Counted from the stretch's first letter, positions 51,767-60,515 are shown. The stretch: DNA of 64,000 bases from an uncultured Paracoccaceae bacterium (GCA_947488605.1 CANKZJ010000002.1:248001-312000), one strand, 5' to 3'. Made by a program: numbers and translations. The notes: a model not told the origin generated them from the sequence alone.

Positions 51767-51793
51767 AAACCACCCTGTTGGGGTGGTTTTCTT
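51767..51793 (+). terminator. Intrinsic terminator after XRE/RNase H-like pair
   Basis: AAACCACCC (51767-51775) pairs with GGGTGGTTT (51781-51789) over nine bases around a 5-base loop, followed by T-rich TCTT. It ends the two-gene plus-strand transcript. Confidence 0.8.
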
Positions 51794-51980
51794 AATCTTG
51801 GATAGAAGAAACGGATCGCAGAAGCTTATTCAGAACTCATTTCTGGGGAGGCCTCTGATCCATCTTTACTCCCAGCAGACCACAGAACGACATCCGGTTT
51901 CCGTCCGAAATGGCCAGTATCTGAATCTACCTTTCAGTTGTGCGTGTTAGCCAGCCAAGCCAGTAACATTTATGACCCGA

Positions 51981-54029
51981 CTAAATCATAGGCACATCCG
52001 GCGGTTCATCGCCATTTTCCGAACCGTCGTCCGAACCACCGCCATCTTGTTTTCGCGACGATACACCGTCCGTTTCAGTGCCGTCGTCACTCACATCCGC
52101 ACCCAAATCCTCATCTTCACCGTCCTCCGCGTTGGCCTCCTCACCCCTTCCATACTTCGCCTCCATCTCTTCCTTCAACGCCCCCACATCCCCACGCCTT
52201 TCAAACCCTGCCAAAGCATCCGGCACGCCCTTGATCGGCACAAACCCCTGCTTTCGGGAGTGCATCCCAAAGGTGAACTCCGGCAGGTTAAGAATATCCT
52301 CGGCTTTGATCTGCATGCTGCCTGCGAACTTGGCAGCGTCTTCGCGGAAGGAAGTCCAGATGATCTTGGTGGCGGTATTCACCATCAGCGGATCTGCAAT
52401 GCTGCCATTGCCCTTGGTGCCGCGTGATTGCGAGATGCTTTGGTGGGCCACGATCAACCCGATGTTCGCCTTGCGGGCCTGCTCCAGCATGTCAGAGATC
52501 GAGCGATCAAAGTACTCGTGAGCTTCATCCACAATCAGGTACACTGGCCGCATGGTGTGACCTTCGGCAAACCGTCGATGTGACGCCCGCAAGATCATCG
52601 CAATAAACAACCGCCCAAAGAACGCAGAGGCGGCATCATCCAGCATCGGTTTGTTGGTATCGATCAAGATCAGCTTTTGGGTGGCCAGCTCCTCAAACAT
52701 ATCGATCTTGTTCTCCGTCGCTGAGAATAAGCGGCGGAAGGTTGGGTTCAAAAGCAGGCTATCAATGCGACGCCGGATCGCTTCCTTGGTGCGGGTGTAT
52801 TCCTTGGATGGAAAGTCCACCGCAAAGAACCGGCGCATGTTCTGATCAAGCTGGCTGATCTCTTGTGCGTATTGTTCGTGACTACCCTCAGCCAAGATAT
52901 CCATGAAGGTGTAGATATTGCCGCCTTTGATACTGATCACCAACTGGATCACATATTGGAAGATCGTTTTCTGGGGATTGGTGAAGTCTGCCCCCATCAT
53001 GCCCTCAAGCACAAAGCTCAACAAACCCACTGTCTTGTTGATCAGAGTCTCACCTTCGATCCCGCGCCCACGCATCTCGTCATAACCCACATCAAACAGA
53101 TTGAGCGCCAGGTCATACTTGGGGGTGATATGAGTGGTATCCGCGATGTCGAGCTTGGCCAGTTTCTCGGTAAGCTGGGTTTGGCTGTCGATCACAACCA
53201 CGCAGCAATCCTCATCAGACCGCAGATCATGCGCAATGATGTTCTCAATCAGGTTGGTCTTGCCTGACCCTGATGAGCCAAGGAGATACGTGTGACGGGC
53301 CCGATCTGTGATGCCGACCATTTCGTCCACATTGGCCAATGGCAGCAGCGGCGTGTCCTTGAGATAACGCCAGACATAGTCATCATGTTTAGACTTGCTG
53401 GGCATCACCTCGTTCTCATCGCGGTAGTTGGCGTCAAGCTGATCAGTCAGTGGTTTGAACACGCCATCATCATTGATGAACCGCAGAATAAGACGTTCAA
53501 TCTCTAGATTGCTGCGTTCTCGCTTGGAGTGGAACATCTGATTGTCGTCTGTATGGACAGGTTCATAGTCAGACAGGGCCCAAACCAAATTGCGCTCAAA
53601 GGCTTTGTAGTGGTCAGGTTGGGCTGCCTTGATGAACCGCTCCAACTCATCTTGGTATCGCGCAAGCTTGATCTGGTCATCACCAACGGGCGGCAACACC
53701 GGCGGCTGCAGGCCTTCCTGCTGGTAGAGGTCCTTGGCAATGCGGTGCAGCGCGCTGCTTTCTATCCCGGCATCAAAAAGCGCCGCTGTCAGGTGATCGA
53801 TTGATGGTGAGAGCCCCTGTGCCCTCTGATACAGCGCCTCAGTACGCTCTCGTGCCTCACGGCGGTGCTTTTCCGGCAAATGGATGTTGTATGCGTAATA
53901 GAGGCCCCCGCCGCCAATCAGGACAATCGGCGCAACAAACATCCCAACAAACACGATGCCCACCGCCACCATCATTATGATGATGGCGGTGCCAATGAGG
54001 CTGCCAAAGAGCTCAGCAAAATCATCCAT
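51981..54029 (-). CDS. HerA/VirB4-like membrane ATPase of a conjugation module
   Basis: The product is 682 residues. Two N-terminal transmembrane helices (about 10-50) precede a FtsK/HerA-type ATPase: Walker A LLGSSGSGKTNLIENIIA, Walker B YLIVDEAHEYFDRS and sensor GLIVAHQSISQSRG. The C-terminal 70 residues are acidic and low in complexity (EDGEDEDLGADVSDDGTETDG), probably disordered. It is a coupling or DNA-pumping ATPase of a conjugative element. It overlaps the upstream gene by one base, with the replication-relaxation gene further up, a common set in alphaproteobacterial elements. Confidence 0.85.
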   Translation of the reverse strand: MDDFAELFGSLIGTAIIIMMVAVGIVFVGMFVAPIVLIGGGGLYYAYNIHLPEKHRREARERTEALYQRAQGLSPSIDHLTAALFDAGIESSALHRIAKDLYQQEGLQPPVLPPVGDDQIKLARYQDELERFIKAAQPDHYKAFERNLVWALSDYEPVHTDDNQMFHSKRERSNLEIERLILRFINDDGVFKPLTDQLDANYRDENEVMPSKSKHDDYVWRYLKDTPLLPLANVDEMVGITDRARHTYLLGSSGSGKTNLIENIIAHDLRSDEDCCVVVIDSQTQLTEKLAKLDIADTTHITPKYDLALNLFDVGYDEMRGRGIEGETLINKTVGLLSFVLEGMMGADFTNPQKTIFQYVIQLVISIKGGNIYTFMDILAEGSHEQYAQEISQLDQNMRRFFAVDFPSKEYTRTKEAIRRRIDSLLLNPTFRRLFSATENKIDMFEELATQKLILIDTNKPMLDDAASAFFGRLFIAMILRASHRRFAEGHTMRPVYLIVDEAHEYFDRSISDMLEQARKANIGLIVAHQSISQSRGTKGNGSIADPLMVNTATKIIWTSFREDAAKFAGSMQIKAEDILNLPEFTFGMHSRKQGFVPIKGVPDALAGFERRGDVGALKEEMEAKYGRGEEANAEDGEDEDLGADVSDDGTETDGVSSRKQDGGGSDDGSENGDEPPDVPMI

Positions 54030-54454
54030 TACAGCTCAAAGCTCGCCGTTGCTTTCTCAACCTCAGCATTGCCGACAATCCAGTTCTTGAGCGTCACGAG
54101 GCCATTCTTCAAATGCTCTTCATATTCCTTGGCTTCCACTGGCGTGCCAAAGTGATAGACGTCTTCGCCTTTCATCAGCTTGCTCACCGTGAGATCGAAG
54201 TTATTGGCATCAACCCCGCTGACAGCAGCGGTCAATAACTTGCGGCCTAAGCCCCGACTGGCGTGCTTTTCGGCGGCCATATCGGACATGTCAGCCGGAT
54301 ACCCACGGTCCAAGATCACGTCACGCTCAAGCCTGCGTTCACGGATAATGGCTAGCTCCTCAGTGTTGAATTCCACCTTCAGGGCAACCCCGTGGAATGT
54401 CGTCTTCCGGATCAAACCGGCTGTCTTTTGGACGTGATTAATCGTAACTTTCAT
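54029..54454 (-). CDS. Conserved mobile-element protein, unknown function
   Basis: The product is 141 residues, no signal peptide. It starts MKVTINHVQKTAGLIRKTTFHGVALKVEFNTEELAIIRERRL, suggestive of a beta-rich N-terminus and a helical centre. I do not recognise a family. It is placed between the replication-relaxation protein (2-base gap upstream) and the HerA-like ATPase (overlap by 1), so it belongs to their operon and may help the relaxosome. Confidence 0.65.
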   Translation of the reverse strand: MKVTINHVQKTAGLIRKTTFHGVALKVEFNTEELAIIRERRLERDVILDRGYPADMSDMAAEKHASRGLGRKLLTAAVSGVDANNFDLTVSKLMKGEDVYHFGTPVEAKEYEEHLKNGLVTLKNWIVGNAEVEKATASFEL

Positions 54455-54456
54455 AT

Positions 54457-55371
54457 CTAACTTCCTTTAATCAAATGATAGGTTTTAAGGTCTGCATGGT
54501 CTCTACTCAGCCAGCCATCATGCAGGAATTTGTGGCGTACAGTGTCGATGGTAGAGAAGCGGTAATAGGGGTGGAATGAGGCGGAAAGCGATGCTGCGGC
54601 GGTGCGCATGTTGGCGACACGCGCATCACTGTTGGTGATCACCAAGACATGGAACCCAGAGAAGCGGCCCAGACGCGCAAAACGGTCTTTCACGCGCCTG
54701 CTCGCCAGATACTGGTCATACTGGGCCAACTTATCGGTGAAGCTCTTCACGCTCACCTGAGGCCGGTCACTGACCAATGTCGTGGTCCCGAGATCAACCT
54801 CAATCAAGAACAAGACTCGCTTGCCGCTCGCACGGTGCTCAATGGCAAACCCGGCATCCGGCACAATCTTGTTCTCAGGTGTCAGCGGCGTGGTCACATA
54901 GTCGGTGGTTTCTTTGCGCCAATGCCGCCCGATCTTCTCGCGACGGTATTCAACCAACGTGCTCATCAAGCGGTATGCCTGAAGCTTCCGACAATCTCGC
55001 TCAATGAATGACAACACATCCAGCGTTGCAATCCGGTGATACATCAGAGGCGACCATCGCGTGTTGATCTTAACCTGAGAGAAGGGGCCGATGTCTTCCC
55101 CACCTGCAGCCAGCTCAGCTGCCAACAGACGGTGTCCACTGCGGGTCAGATAATAGACCTTCGGTGTCTTGCCCATGCCGCGAATGCCGGTGTTACCAAA
55201 CCAGCCAAGCAACTTGTGCCGCTCCAACCGCAACAACATCGCAGAGGCTGATTTCGACTTGATGCCCACCATCACCGCCACCTGGTTCACCGTTAAATAT
55301 CGGTATTCCAAAATGGCGCGCAGGGCAGCCGTGGTCACTGTCGTAACCGAGAGGTCAACAACTTTAGGCAT
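54457..55371 (-). CDS. Replication-relaxation family protein
   Basis: The product is 304 residues. The N-terminal winged helix (ALRAILEYRYLTVNQVAVMVGIKSKSASAMLLRLERHKLLGWF) and PKVYYLTRSGHRLLAAEL match the replication-relaxation family (PF13814), with a nuclease-like C-terminal part (PDAGFAIEHRASGKRVLFLIEVDLGTTTL). Such proteins are needed to relax plasmid or element DNA at the origin of transfer or replication. It is first in a minus-strand operon with the 141-residue protein and the ATPase. Confidence 0.82.
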   Translation of the reverse strand: MPKVVDLSVTTVTTAALRAILEYRYLTVNQVAVMVGIKSKSASAMLLRLERHKLLGWFGNTGIRGMGKTPKVYYLTRSGHRLLAAELAAGGEDIGPFSQVKINTRWSPLMYHRIATLDVLSFIERDCRKLQAYRLMSTLVEYRREKIGRHWRKETTDYVTTPLTPENKIVPDAGFAIEHRASGKRVLFLIEVDLGTTTLVSDRPQVSVKSFTDKLAQYDQYLASRRVKDRFARLGRFSGFHVLVITNSDARVANMRTAAASLSASFHPYYRFSTIDTVRHKFLHDGWLSRDHADLKTYHLIKGS

Positions 55372-55670
55372 ACTGAATCACTTTTTAAACTACCTGAAAT
55401 CGTGGCGGATTTCGTATCGACTTGTAAAGTTGACAGTCTGTTTCCAAATCAGGGACTTAAGGGGTGTAGAGCAGTCCGAGATATAGGTGCATTCGCCCTA
55501 TATCCCACCCAACCACCCAATATGACGCAACATCAAGAAGCTGCTAAAAACGCTTAGGGCATTTTTCTTATTATCAATTGCAACGACACAGCCTATGGTG
55601 GAACGAACTATGTATTCCCTCGCGTTGTTTAGTATGTTCAGGCATTTCCCAATCAAAAGGAGAAGACCCC

Positions 55671-56015
55671 ATGCAGCCAAATATTAATTCAATGACCCGC
55701 AAAGAACTTGAGAAGCTCAAGGCAAACGTCGATAAAGCGCTCACCCGCGTCGAAAAGACAGAAATGAAAGAGGCGCTCGCCGCCGCAGAAAAGGCAGCGA
55801 AGGCACACGGATTCTCTTTGGCTGAGATTACCGGCGGGGGCGCACCGGCGGCAAAAACAATAATCAAGAAAACTAAAACCACCAAAAAGCCAAGCCCACC
55901 AAAGTATGCCAATCCTGCTGACAAGACCCAGACGTGGTCTGGTAAAGGCCGCCAACCTGAATGGTTCAAGGCCGCCATGGCCAGCGGCAAGACACCGGAT
56001 GACGTCGCGATCTAA
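55671..56015 (+). CDS. H-NS-family nucleoid protein (HvrA-like)
   Basis: The product is 114 residues. An N-terminal helical oligomerisation part (MTRKELEKLKANVDKALTRVEKTEMKEAL) is joined by a Lys-rich linker to the H-NS DNA-binding motif at the end: YANPADKTQTWSGKGRQPEWFKAAMASGKTPDDVAI. Such proteins bind A+T-rich DNA and silence foreign genes; here the low-GC cargo of this region is a plausible target. The ATG at 55671 follows AAAAGGAGAAG, an excellent ribosome site. Confidence 0.9.
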   Translation: MQPNINSMTRKELEKLKANVDKALTRVEKTEMKEALAAAEKAAKAHGFSLAEITGGGAPAAKTIIKKTKTTKKPSPPKYANPADKTQTWSGKGRQPEWFKAAMASGKTPDDVAI

Positions 56016-56127
56016 ACTGTGCTCAAAAAGCTGGGGTGCGCTGCACCACATCGCACCTTAGCGCCGTTTACAATACAACCCGGCCTGATATCCAATGTAC
56101 GCCCCGGAACAGCAGTTGGACCCCAGC

Positions 56128-56652
56128 ATGTCAGACAACCTCTTCGAACTTGATGCCTATCTGCAATCAGATGACAGTCCCGCAAACTGCATGATGTTGT
56201 CTGATTTGGATGGGTTTCTCACAGCCGTCGTTTGCACACCGACGTCAATTCCAAACTGGGCGGACGTGGCATTTGGTGCAGCTGCATCCGTTCCGCAACG
56301 GATCATGGATCTGACCACACAACGGCTGGAGGCTATCAAGGCCACGCTGTCATCAGCAACGCCAGTTCTTGAACCCGTCTTCTGGCAAGCACCAGAAGGC
56401 CACGCCATCGCCATGGATTGGTGTGAAGGGTTTATCGAAGCGATCAAGCTCAACCCGAAACCGTGGGATGAGTTCGGGCAATCACCACACGGCGCAAAGC
56501 TCATGTTGCCAATCCTGGTTCACATGTTTGACGACGACGGCAACTCGGTGTTTGGGCTCTCCGAAGAGGATATCGATGAATCCCTAGCGGTAGCTGGCGA
56601 TGCCATTCCGCAGGTGGTTCCGTTGATTTATCGGGGTTTGCGGGGGCTGTAG
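56128..56652 (+). CDS. UPF0149/YecA-family protein
   Basis: The product is 174 residues, acidic and helical. It has the UPF0149 pattern: FELDAYLQSDDSPANCMMLSDLDGFLTAVVCTPTSIPNWADV, then AIAMDWCEGFIEAIKLNPKPWDEFG. No SEC-C zinc motif is seen at the end. The family's role is unknown; some carry a SEC-C metal site. The ATG at 56128 is preferred to 56095 because it fits the family start. It lies alone between H-NS and the defence island. Confidence 0.8.
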   Translation: MSDNLFELDAYLQSDDSPANCMMLSDLDGFLTAVVCTPTSIPNWADVAFGAAASVPQRIMDLTTQRLEAIKATLSSATPVLEPVFWQAPEGHAIAMDWCEGFIEAIKLNPKPWDEFGQSPHGAKLMLPILVHMFDDDGNSVFGLSEEDIDESLAVAGDAIPQVVPLIYRGLRGL

Positions 56653-57095
56653 GTGGAAGCAATGATTGCTGCGTTATCTTTGGAATCGCCGTCAAATTTC
56701 CGAATTTTGCTTCGCATCAATTTTCATTCAGCGGGAATGGCCAAGTGTCACGACGCCGCGCTGCAGCTTCCCCGAAGCGGACGTTGGCGATGTTGCGCAG
56801 CATTCTAAGAGAATGGACAGCGGCTCTCCGAACATGAAAGGCGCTATTTGAACGGCAAAGTGGTGCGCGTTCGTGCGCACAAGCGAGGTCAATCAGCGGA
56901 TCGCGATTTTGGTCCGGCTGCGTGCTGGGTCAAGAGGGTTGTTAAACGCTCTGCCGATCTTGGAGTAGGTGCAGAGGCTTTTCGGATCACGATCTGTAAT
57001 TGGCTGGAGCGGCCCAAACCGGGCTTTGAGAGTTTTTTGAGTTCCGCAGTGCAGCTTTCCTACAGCAGACGTTCATCAATCCGCATCGGTACGAT
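56653..57095. other. Intergenic region with an imperfect 31-base repeat
   Basis: About 440 bases with no supported gene. Two 31-base words at 56755-56785 and 57043-57073 agree at 23 positions (both end AGCGGACGTT/AGCAGACGTT and share GCAGCTT). They may be relics of a repeated element. A 104-codon frame (56848-57162) has poor codon use and overlaps the glycosylase end, so it is not accepted. Confidence 0.5.
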
Positions 57096-57776
57096 TCAGT
57101 TACTGCAACTATCCGCACAATCGAAATCAAGCACCATCTGGCGAGTGTTTTTTGTTGCTTGAAAATGCCAGATTGAAGCATCAAATTCCCGACGCGAAAT
57201 ACTCAGGAGATCCGCCGCAAAACTGAAAGTGTCGCGCAGATAGTCATAGCCATCATCTTCTAATCCAGCCAACTCAGCGAATCCGCGGATGTGGCGGTCC
57301 ACAGCAATGCAATCGACCCCTACCAAGCAGGCCATATAGTCCACAGTCTTCGGACCGATGCCTCTAACCTCCCGAATATCAACGCGAAAGGCATCATCAA
57401 GTAGTGCTTCGCCCAAATCCGAGGTGTCCTCAATACGAGAGCAAACTAGAAATTCCACAAGATCATCAAAGCGCGAGACTTTCTCATGATGTTGCCATTG
57501 AAGAAACTTGCCGCTTCCCTGCGTCGTAATAATTTGGGTCACAGCAGTCACAGTCGTCGCGTGTGGAAAGATCTCCAGTATCGCCTGCACACGTGGCCGA
57601 ACGATCGTTGAGTAGTTTAAACCCGCTTGGAGAATCGAGTCAGCAAGAACCGCTCCCATGTGGTGATAGACTGGGCGGATCGGGACATTCGCTCTTAGGA
57701 TGCCTTCGCCAACCGCATGATCGGCAATGCACCTCGCAGCACATAACGCATTCGAATAGTCAGTCTGTTCTTGCAT
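57096..57776 (-). CDS. Helix-hairpin-helix DNA glycosylase-like protein of the QueC operon
   Basis: The product is about 226 residues. The HhH-GPD fold is clear: REVRGIGPKTVDYMACLVGVDCIAVDRHIRGFAELAGL, with the hairpin Gly-x-Gly and the Asp of the catalytic pair in AVDRHIRGF. No iron-sulfur Cys quartet is present at the end. Such proteins excise modified bases; OGG-like ones occur in type IV CBASS operons with a QueC homologue. It is the last gene of the QueC-PfkB/NDT operon, 14 bases after QueC. The ATG at 57776 follows GGGGGACAC. Confidence 0.75.
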   Translation of the reverse strand: MQEQTDYSNALCAARCIADHAVGEGILRANVPIRPVYHHMGAVLADSILQAGLNYSTIVRPRVQAILEIFPHATTVTAVTQIITTQGSGKFLQWQHHEKVSRFDDLVEFLVCSRIEDTSDLGEALLDDAFRVDIREVRGIGPKTVDYMACLVGVDCIAVDRHIRGFAELAGLEDDGYDYLRDTFSFAADLLSISRREFDASIWHFQATKNTRQMVLDFDCADSCSN

Positions 57777-57790
57777 ATGTGTCCCCCGAA

Positions 57791-58411
57791 TCATGCAATG
57801 CCAGCCTCTTTCAGGGCGTTGAGCCTCTCTACGCAGTTCGGGCATGCCCCACAAGGAAATGAGCTAGAAGCCTGACACGAGAATGTCCGCCCTATCGGCA
57901 CACCTAACTCAACGGCTTCACGCACGACGTCACTCTTGGAACTGGTCCCAAAAGGCGCGTGAAATCTGACTGCACCAACACCTACGGACAGTTCGTCGAG
58001 ACCATTCATGAAGTCGGTACTACAGTCGATTTCTTTGGCGTGATTGCTGTTTATGAAACCTGAGTAAACGTCGAGGATGCCAACGGTTTGTGCTCGAGCG
58101 GCAGCAGAAGCGAAGAACAACAACGTTCGGTATGGAATATACAAATCGTCATCCACAACGGACTCGGTCCAAAGGTCTGCTTCGACGATCATACGCGACG
58201 TCGATCCCTTGAAAATATCCGATAGAGTAATGCGCTCTGGTGGCATAGTCTCCGAAGGCAATACCTCGTTTACCTTGGCCCATTCAGTCTCTGCACAATG
58301 TTGCCCGTAGTCGAAGAAGATTGGGTAGACTTCAATACCTTCTTTGATGAGAGAATAGCATACTGTGGTTGAGTCCAGACCACCTGATACCATGACGAGT
58401 GCGCGCTTCAT
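57791..58411 (-). CDS. QueC-like ATP-dependent enzyme of a defence-type operon
   Basis: The product is 206 residues. The PP-loop SGGLDS (residues 9-14) and all four zinc Cys (Cys179, 187, 190, 193, in SCQASSSFPCGACPNC) are conserved as in QueC. QueC makes preQ0 (7-cyano-7-deazaguanine) from CDG; QueC homologues in Qat and type IV CBASS systems are reported to modify a partner protein instead (from memory). No queD, queE or queF is present here, which fits the defence-type role. It overlaps the PfkB-NDT gene by 4 bases. Confidence 0.85.
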   Translation of the reverse strand: MKRALVMVSGGLDSTTVCYSLIKEGIEVYPIFFDYGQHCAETEWAKVNEVLPSETMPPERITLSDIFKGSTSRMIVEADLWTESVVDDDLYIPYRTLLFFASAAARAQTVGILDVYSGFINSNHAKEIDCSTDFMNGLDELSVGVGAVRFHAPFGTSSKSDVVREAVELGVPIGRTFSCQASSSFPCGACPNCVERLNALKEAGIA

Positions 58412-59739
58412 TGGCGGGATGCTCGTAGATTAGACATGGCATCGAAGAGGCCGTTGAGACAGATATCAAGGTTGTCTGAGTATGTCTTGCTTCCTGCAAT
58501 CACCATCGTGTTCGTGTTTTCCTTTAGTGGGTCGTAAGTGATCACTGGGATATCTGTGGCCATAGCCCAACCCATTTCAACAAGAGTGCCGGGATCACGC
58601 GTCAAAGGCACTGCTAAGACAAGTTCACAGTCTTTAAGCAGCGTGACGTCGGCCATGAACATCGTGTGCATTTCATCAACACTGCTGTCTTTCTTTAGTT
58701 CGCCATTTTCGAAAACGGGACGCCTGACTTTGAAGTTGTGATAGGCAAGCGCCTCAAGTGCCTGATCAATAAAAGTGCGTTCAATGTAGGTGAAATCAGG
58801 GGCGGCAAAGTAAACTTGGAATTTTGGGCGTTCATGCCAGGGCATGAAAGTCCCACCGAGGCCGCGCATTTGATCAATTGAAAGAGTGAGGCTGCGCCCC
58901 ACGTCTCGTTTAAAATCATCGGGAAAGGTGGTCTGGGCATAGCACGTTGCGGCGCGAGCAGCTTTCCAGCCAGCATCCTGCATGTTCGCCTTGATAAGCG
59001 ACACAAACACCGCCGAATAGACGTCACCAACACCAACCGAATTGACTGTTTCTCCGAGCAAAGCAGGAAACTCGTATACACTATCGCTATCAATATCGAA
59101 AAGACGACTACCACCACGGTTTTCTTTCAACAGAACGCATGTTGGGCCAAATGAACGAAGATCATCAATCAAACGCGCAACATCAGTAGCCGCATTTTCC
59201 AAAAACAAGTTGGATGACGTAGATGTAATCAGCGCGAGTATGCGGCCTTTAAAGGCAGCTAGTGGTTTTGTGTCCGGAAGATCGTAAGCGATATCAAAAC
59301 TGACTTCCGCATCATCAGAGATTAAATCAGCAACAAATGACAAATCAAACTTACCGGGGAATATCAGGCATCTTTTGAACTTCTTGACGTCTTTACTGTG
59401 TTCAAGGAATTTGACTGACTTCTCGTCTCTGAGAATATCTTGGTATCCCTGATCGGCAATTTCTGTTGGATCACCGATAGCCATTACGTTAGGTGAGCCT
59501 TCTACGTCAGCCAACCAAATGAACTCAGTGCATCCGAGGTGTTCAAGGTATTTGCGGGCATTATCAACCAAATACGCAGGGCATACAGCTGCCACAGCGA
59601 AACTCTGGTCAACCGCCCACACGCCGCGTGCAGCGTGAACTATGCCGCCCAGCCGCAATTTGCTTTCAGCGTTTGCATTGGGGAGCGTGAAATCAACAAA
59701 GACCTCCCCTATCAGGAGCAGGTCAGTATTGCCGTTCAT
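58408..59739 (-). CDS. Fusion of PfkB-type kinase and nucleoside 2-deoxyribosyltransferase-like domain
   Basis: The product is 443 residues from ATG 59739. Residues 1-300 are ribokinase-like: the sugar-binding start LLLIGEVFVDFTLPN, LRLGGIVHAARGVWAV and the catalytic loop SVGVGDVYSAVF (Asp239). Residues 305-440 resemble nucleoside 2-deoxyribosyltransferase: VYFAAPDFTYIERTF (310-314 YFAAP), DVTLLKDCELVLAV and the catalytic Glu388 in DPGTLVEMGWA. Such domains cut or swap N-glycosidic bonds. The fusion would combine phosphorylation and base exchange on a nucleoside or nucleotide. It overlaps its neighbours by 4 bases at both ends. Confidence 0.75.
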   Translation of the reverse strand: MNGNTDLLLIGEVFVDFTLPNANAESKLRLGGIVHAARGVWAVDQSFAVAAVCPAYLVDNARKYLEHLGCTEFIWLADVEGSPNVMAIGDPTEIADQGYQDILRDEKSVKFLEHSKDVKKFKRCLIFPGKFDLSFVADLISDDAEVSFDIAYDLPDTKPLAAFKGRILALITSTSSNLFLENAATDVARLIDDLRSFGPTCVLLKENRGGSRLFDIDSDSVYEFPALLGETVNSVGVGDVYSAVFVSLIKANMQDAGWKAARAATCYAQTTFPDDFKRDVGRSLTLSIDQMRGLGGTFMPWHERPKFQVYFAAPDFTYIERTFIDQALEALAYHNFKVRRPVFENGELKKDSSVDEMHTMFMADVTLLKDCELVLAVPLTRDPGTLVEMGWAMATDIPVITYDPLKENTNTMVIAGSKTYSDNLDICLNGLFDAMSNLRASRQ

Positions 59740-60119
59740 GGCTGACGTGGGCCAAAGTCCACGTTCACCGAGGCTACGGAACCCGACGTAGAAGCTATAA
59801 CACGACCGTTGTAAGTGAAGCCCGCGTTTAAACAATCGGCAAGGTAATTAAGACGAGTAGGAAGCGCACCTACGCTCAAGCCGTTTGGATCAATTGCCAT
59901 GAGCCTTCCGCGAAGCTCCAGTGTCAATATTGTATTTGTTGGTGGGACATCTTGATTTGCCGCAAAGTAGTCACATTGCTCCACTTCCTCCAAGACACAA
60001 GCGAATGCTCTGTCGCAACGATCCTCTCCACTTGCTCCACCGCCGCCAGTGCCGGTGTCGCTTTTACCGCCCCCCGATCCTGAGTAGTCCGAAAAGCGTC
60101 CTGATCCTGTGCTGCCCAT
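59736..60119 (-). CDS. Gly-rich small protein with MG N-terminus, first gene of QueC operon
   Basis: The product is 127 residues from ATG 60119 (an in-frame ATG at 60131 adds four residues). It begins MGSTGSGRFSDYSGSGGGK, and up to residue 32 it is almost only Gly and Ser; Met removal would expose an N-terminal Gly. Then a folded part follows (RCDRAFACVLEEVEQCDYFA, VPPTNTILTLELRGRLMAIDPNGLSVGALPTRLNYLADCL). I know no named family. It overlaps the PfkB-NDT gene by 4 bases. It resembles the flexible partner proteins modified by QueC homologues in Qat (memory, uncertain). Confidence 0.7.
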   Translation of the reverse strand: MGSTGSGRFSDYSGSGGGKSDTGTGGGGASGEDRCDRAFACVLEEVEQCDYFAANQDVPPTNTILTLELRGRLMAIDPNGLSVGALPTRLNYLADCLNAGFTYNGRVIASTSGSVASVNVDFGPRQP

Positions 60120-60248
60120 GTCTCTCTCCAAATCAATATCTTGCGTTAATTGGTGAATACTTCACTAGAAGATGTCGTATAGCAAGATACAATTTAGGGT
60201 TGTCGGCCGCATTACCCAACATCAGGTAAGGCCAACAATGCCTTGTGC

Positions 60249-60515
60249 ATGCGCCTGTGGGAATATAAAATGGAATTGGGGGAGCGGCCAGACCGTTGGA
60301 CAAATGGAAAACCCAGAGCGCTGCAATGTATTGCAGAACATCTTCACCCGCGCTCAGATGGTGGAGCGGACACGCCGGAAAACATTGTTGCAGCTTGTTG
60401 GTTTTGCAACACCACACGCCACAAAAAGAAGCAAGCACGTTCGCCACAGCAACACCGAGAACATGCAAGGAAACGCATGCGCCAGGGACGCTGGTTGCAG
60501 GCTAGATCCATTTAG
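60249..60515 (+). CDS. Small HNH endonuclease
   Basis: The product is about 88 residues with a compact HNH motif: LQCIAEHLHPRSDGGADTPENIVAACWFCNTTRHKKK, showing the first His, the Asn and the last His plus two Cys (FCN, C-I-A). Basic tail (RKRMRQGRWLQAR). HNH domains make or nick DNA. Start uncertain: ATG at 60249 or TTG at 60243; a GGTAAGG site near 60226 fits better to an out-of-frame ATG at 60238, so a small frame defect at the 5' end is possible. It is divergent from the QueC operon and upstream of DUF262-HEPN. Confidence 0.65.
   Translation: MRLWEYKMELGERPDRWTNGKPRALQCIAEHLHPRSDGGADTPENIVAACWFCNTTRHKKKQARSPQQHREHARKRMRQGRWLQARSI

Noticed and set aside
56848..57162. 104-codon frame in the spacer before the glycosylase gene
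   Set aside because: It overlaps the well-supported glycosylase end and shows no domain.
57791..58411. A queuosine biosynthesis locus
   Set aside because: No queD, queE, queF or tgt gene is nearby; neighbours are defence-like.
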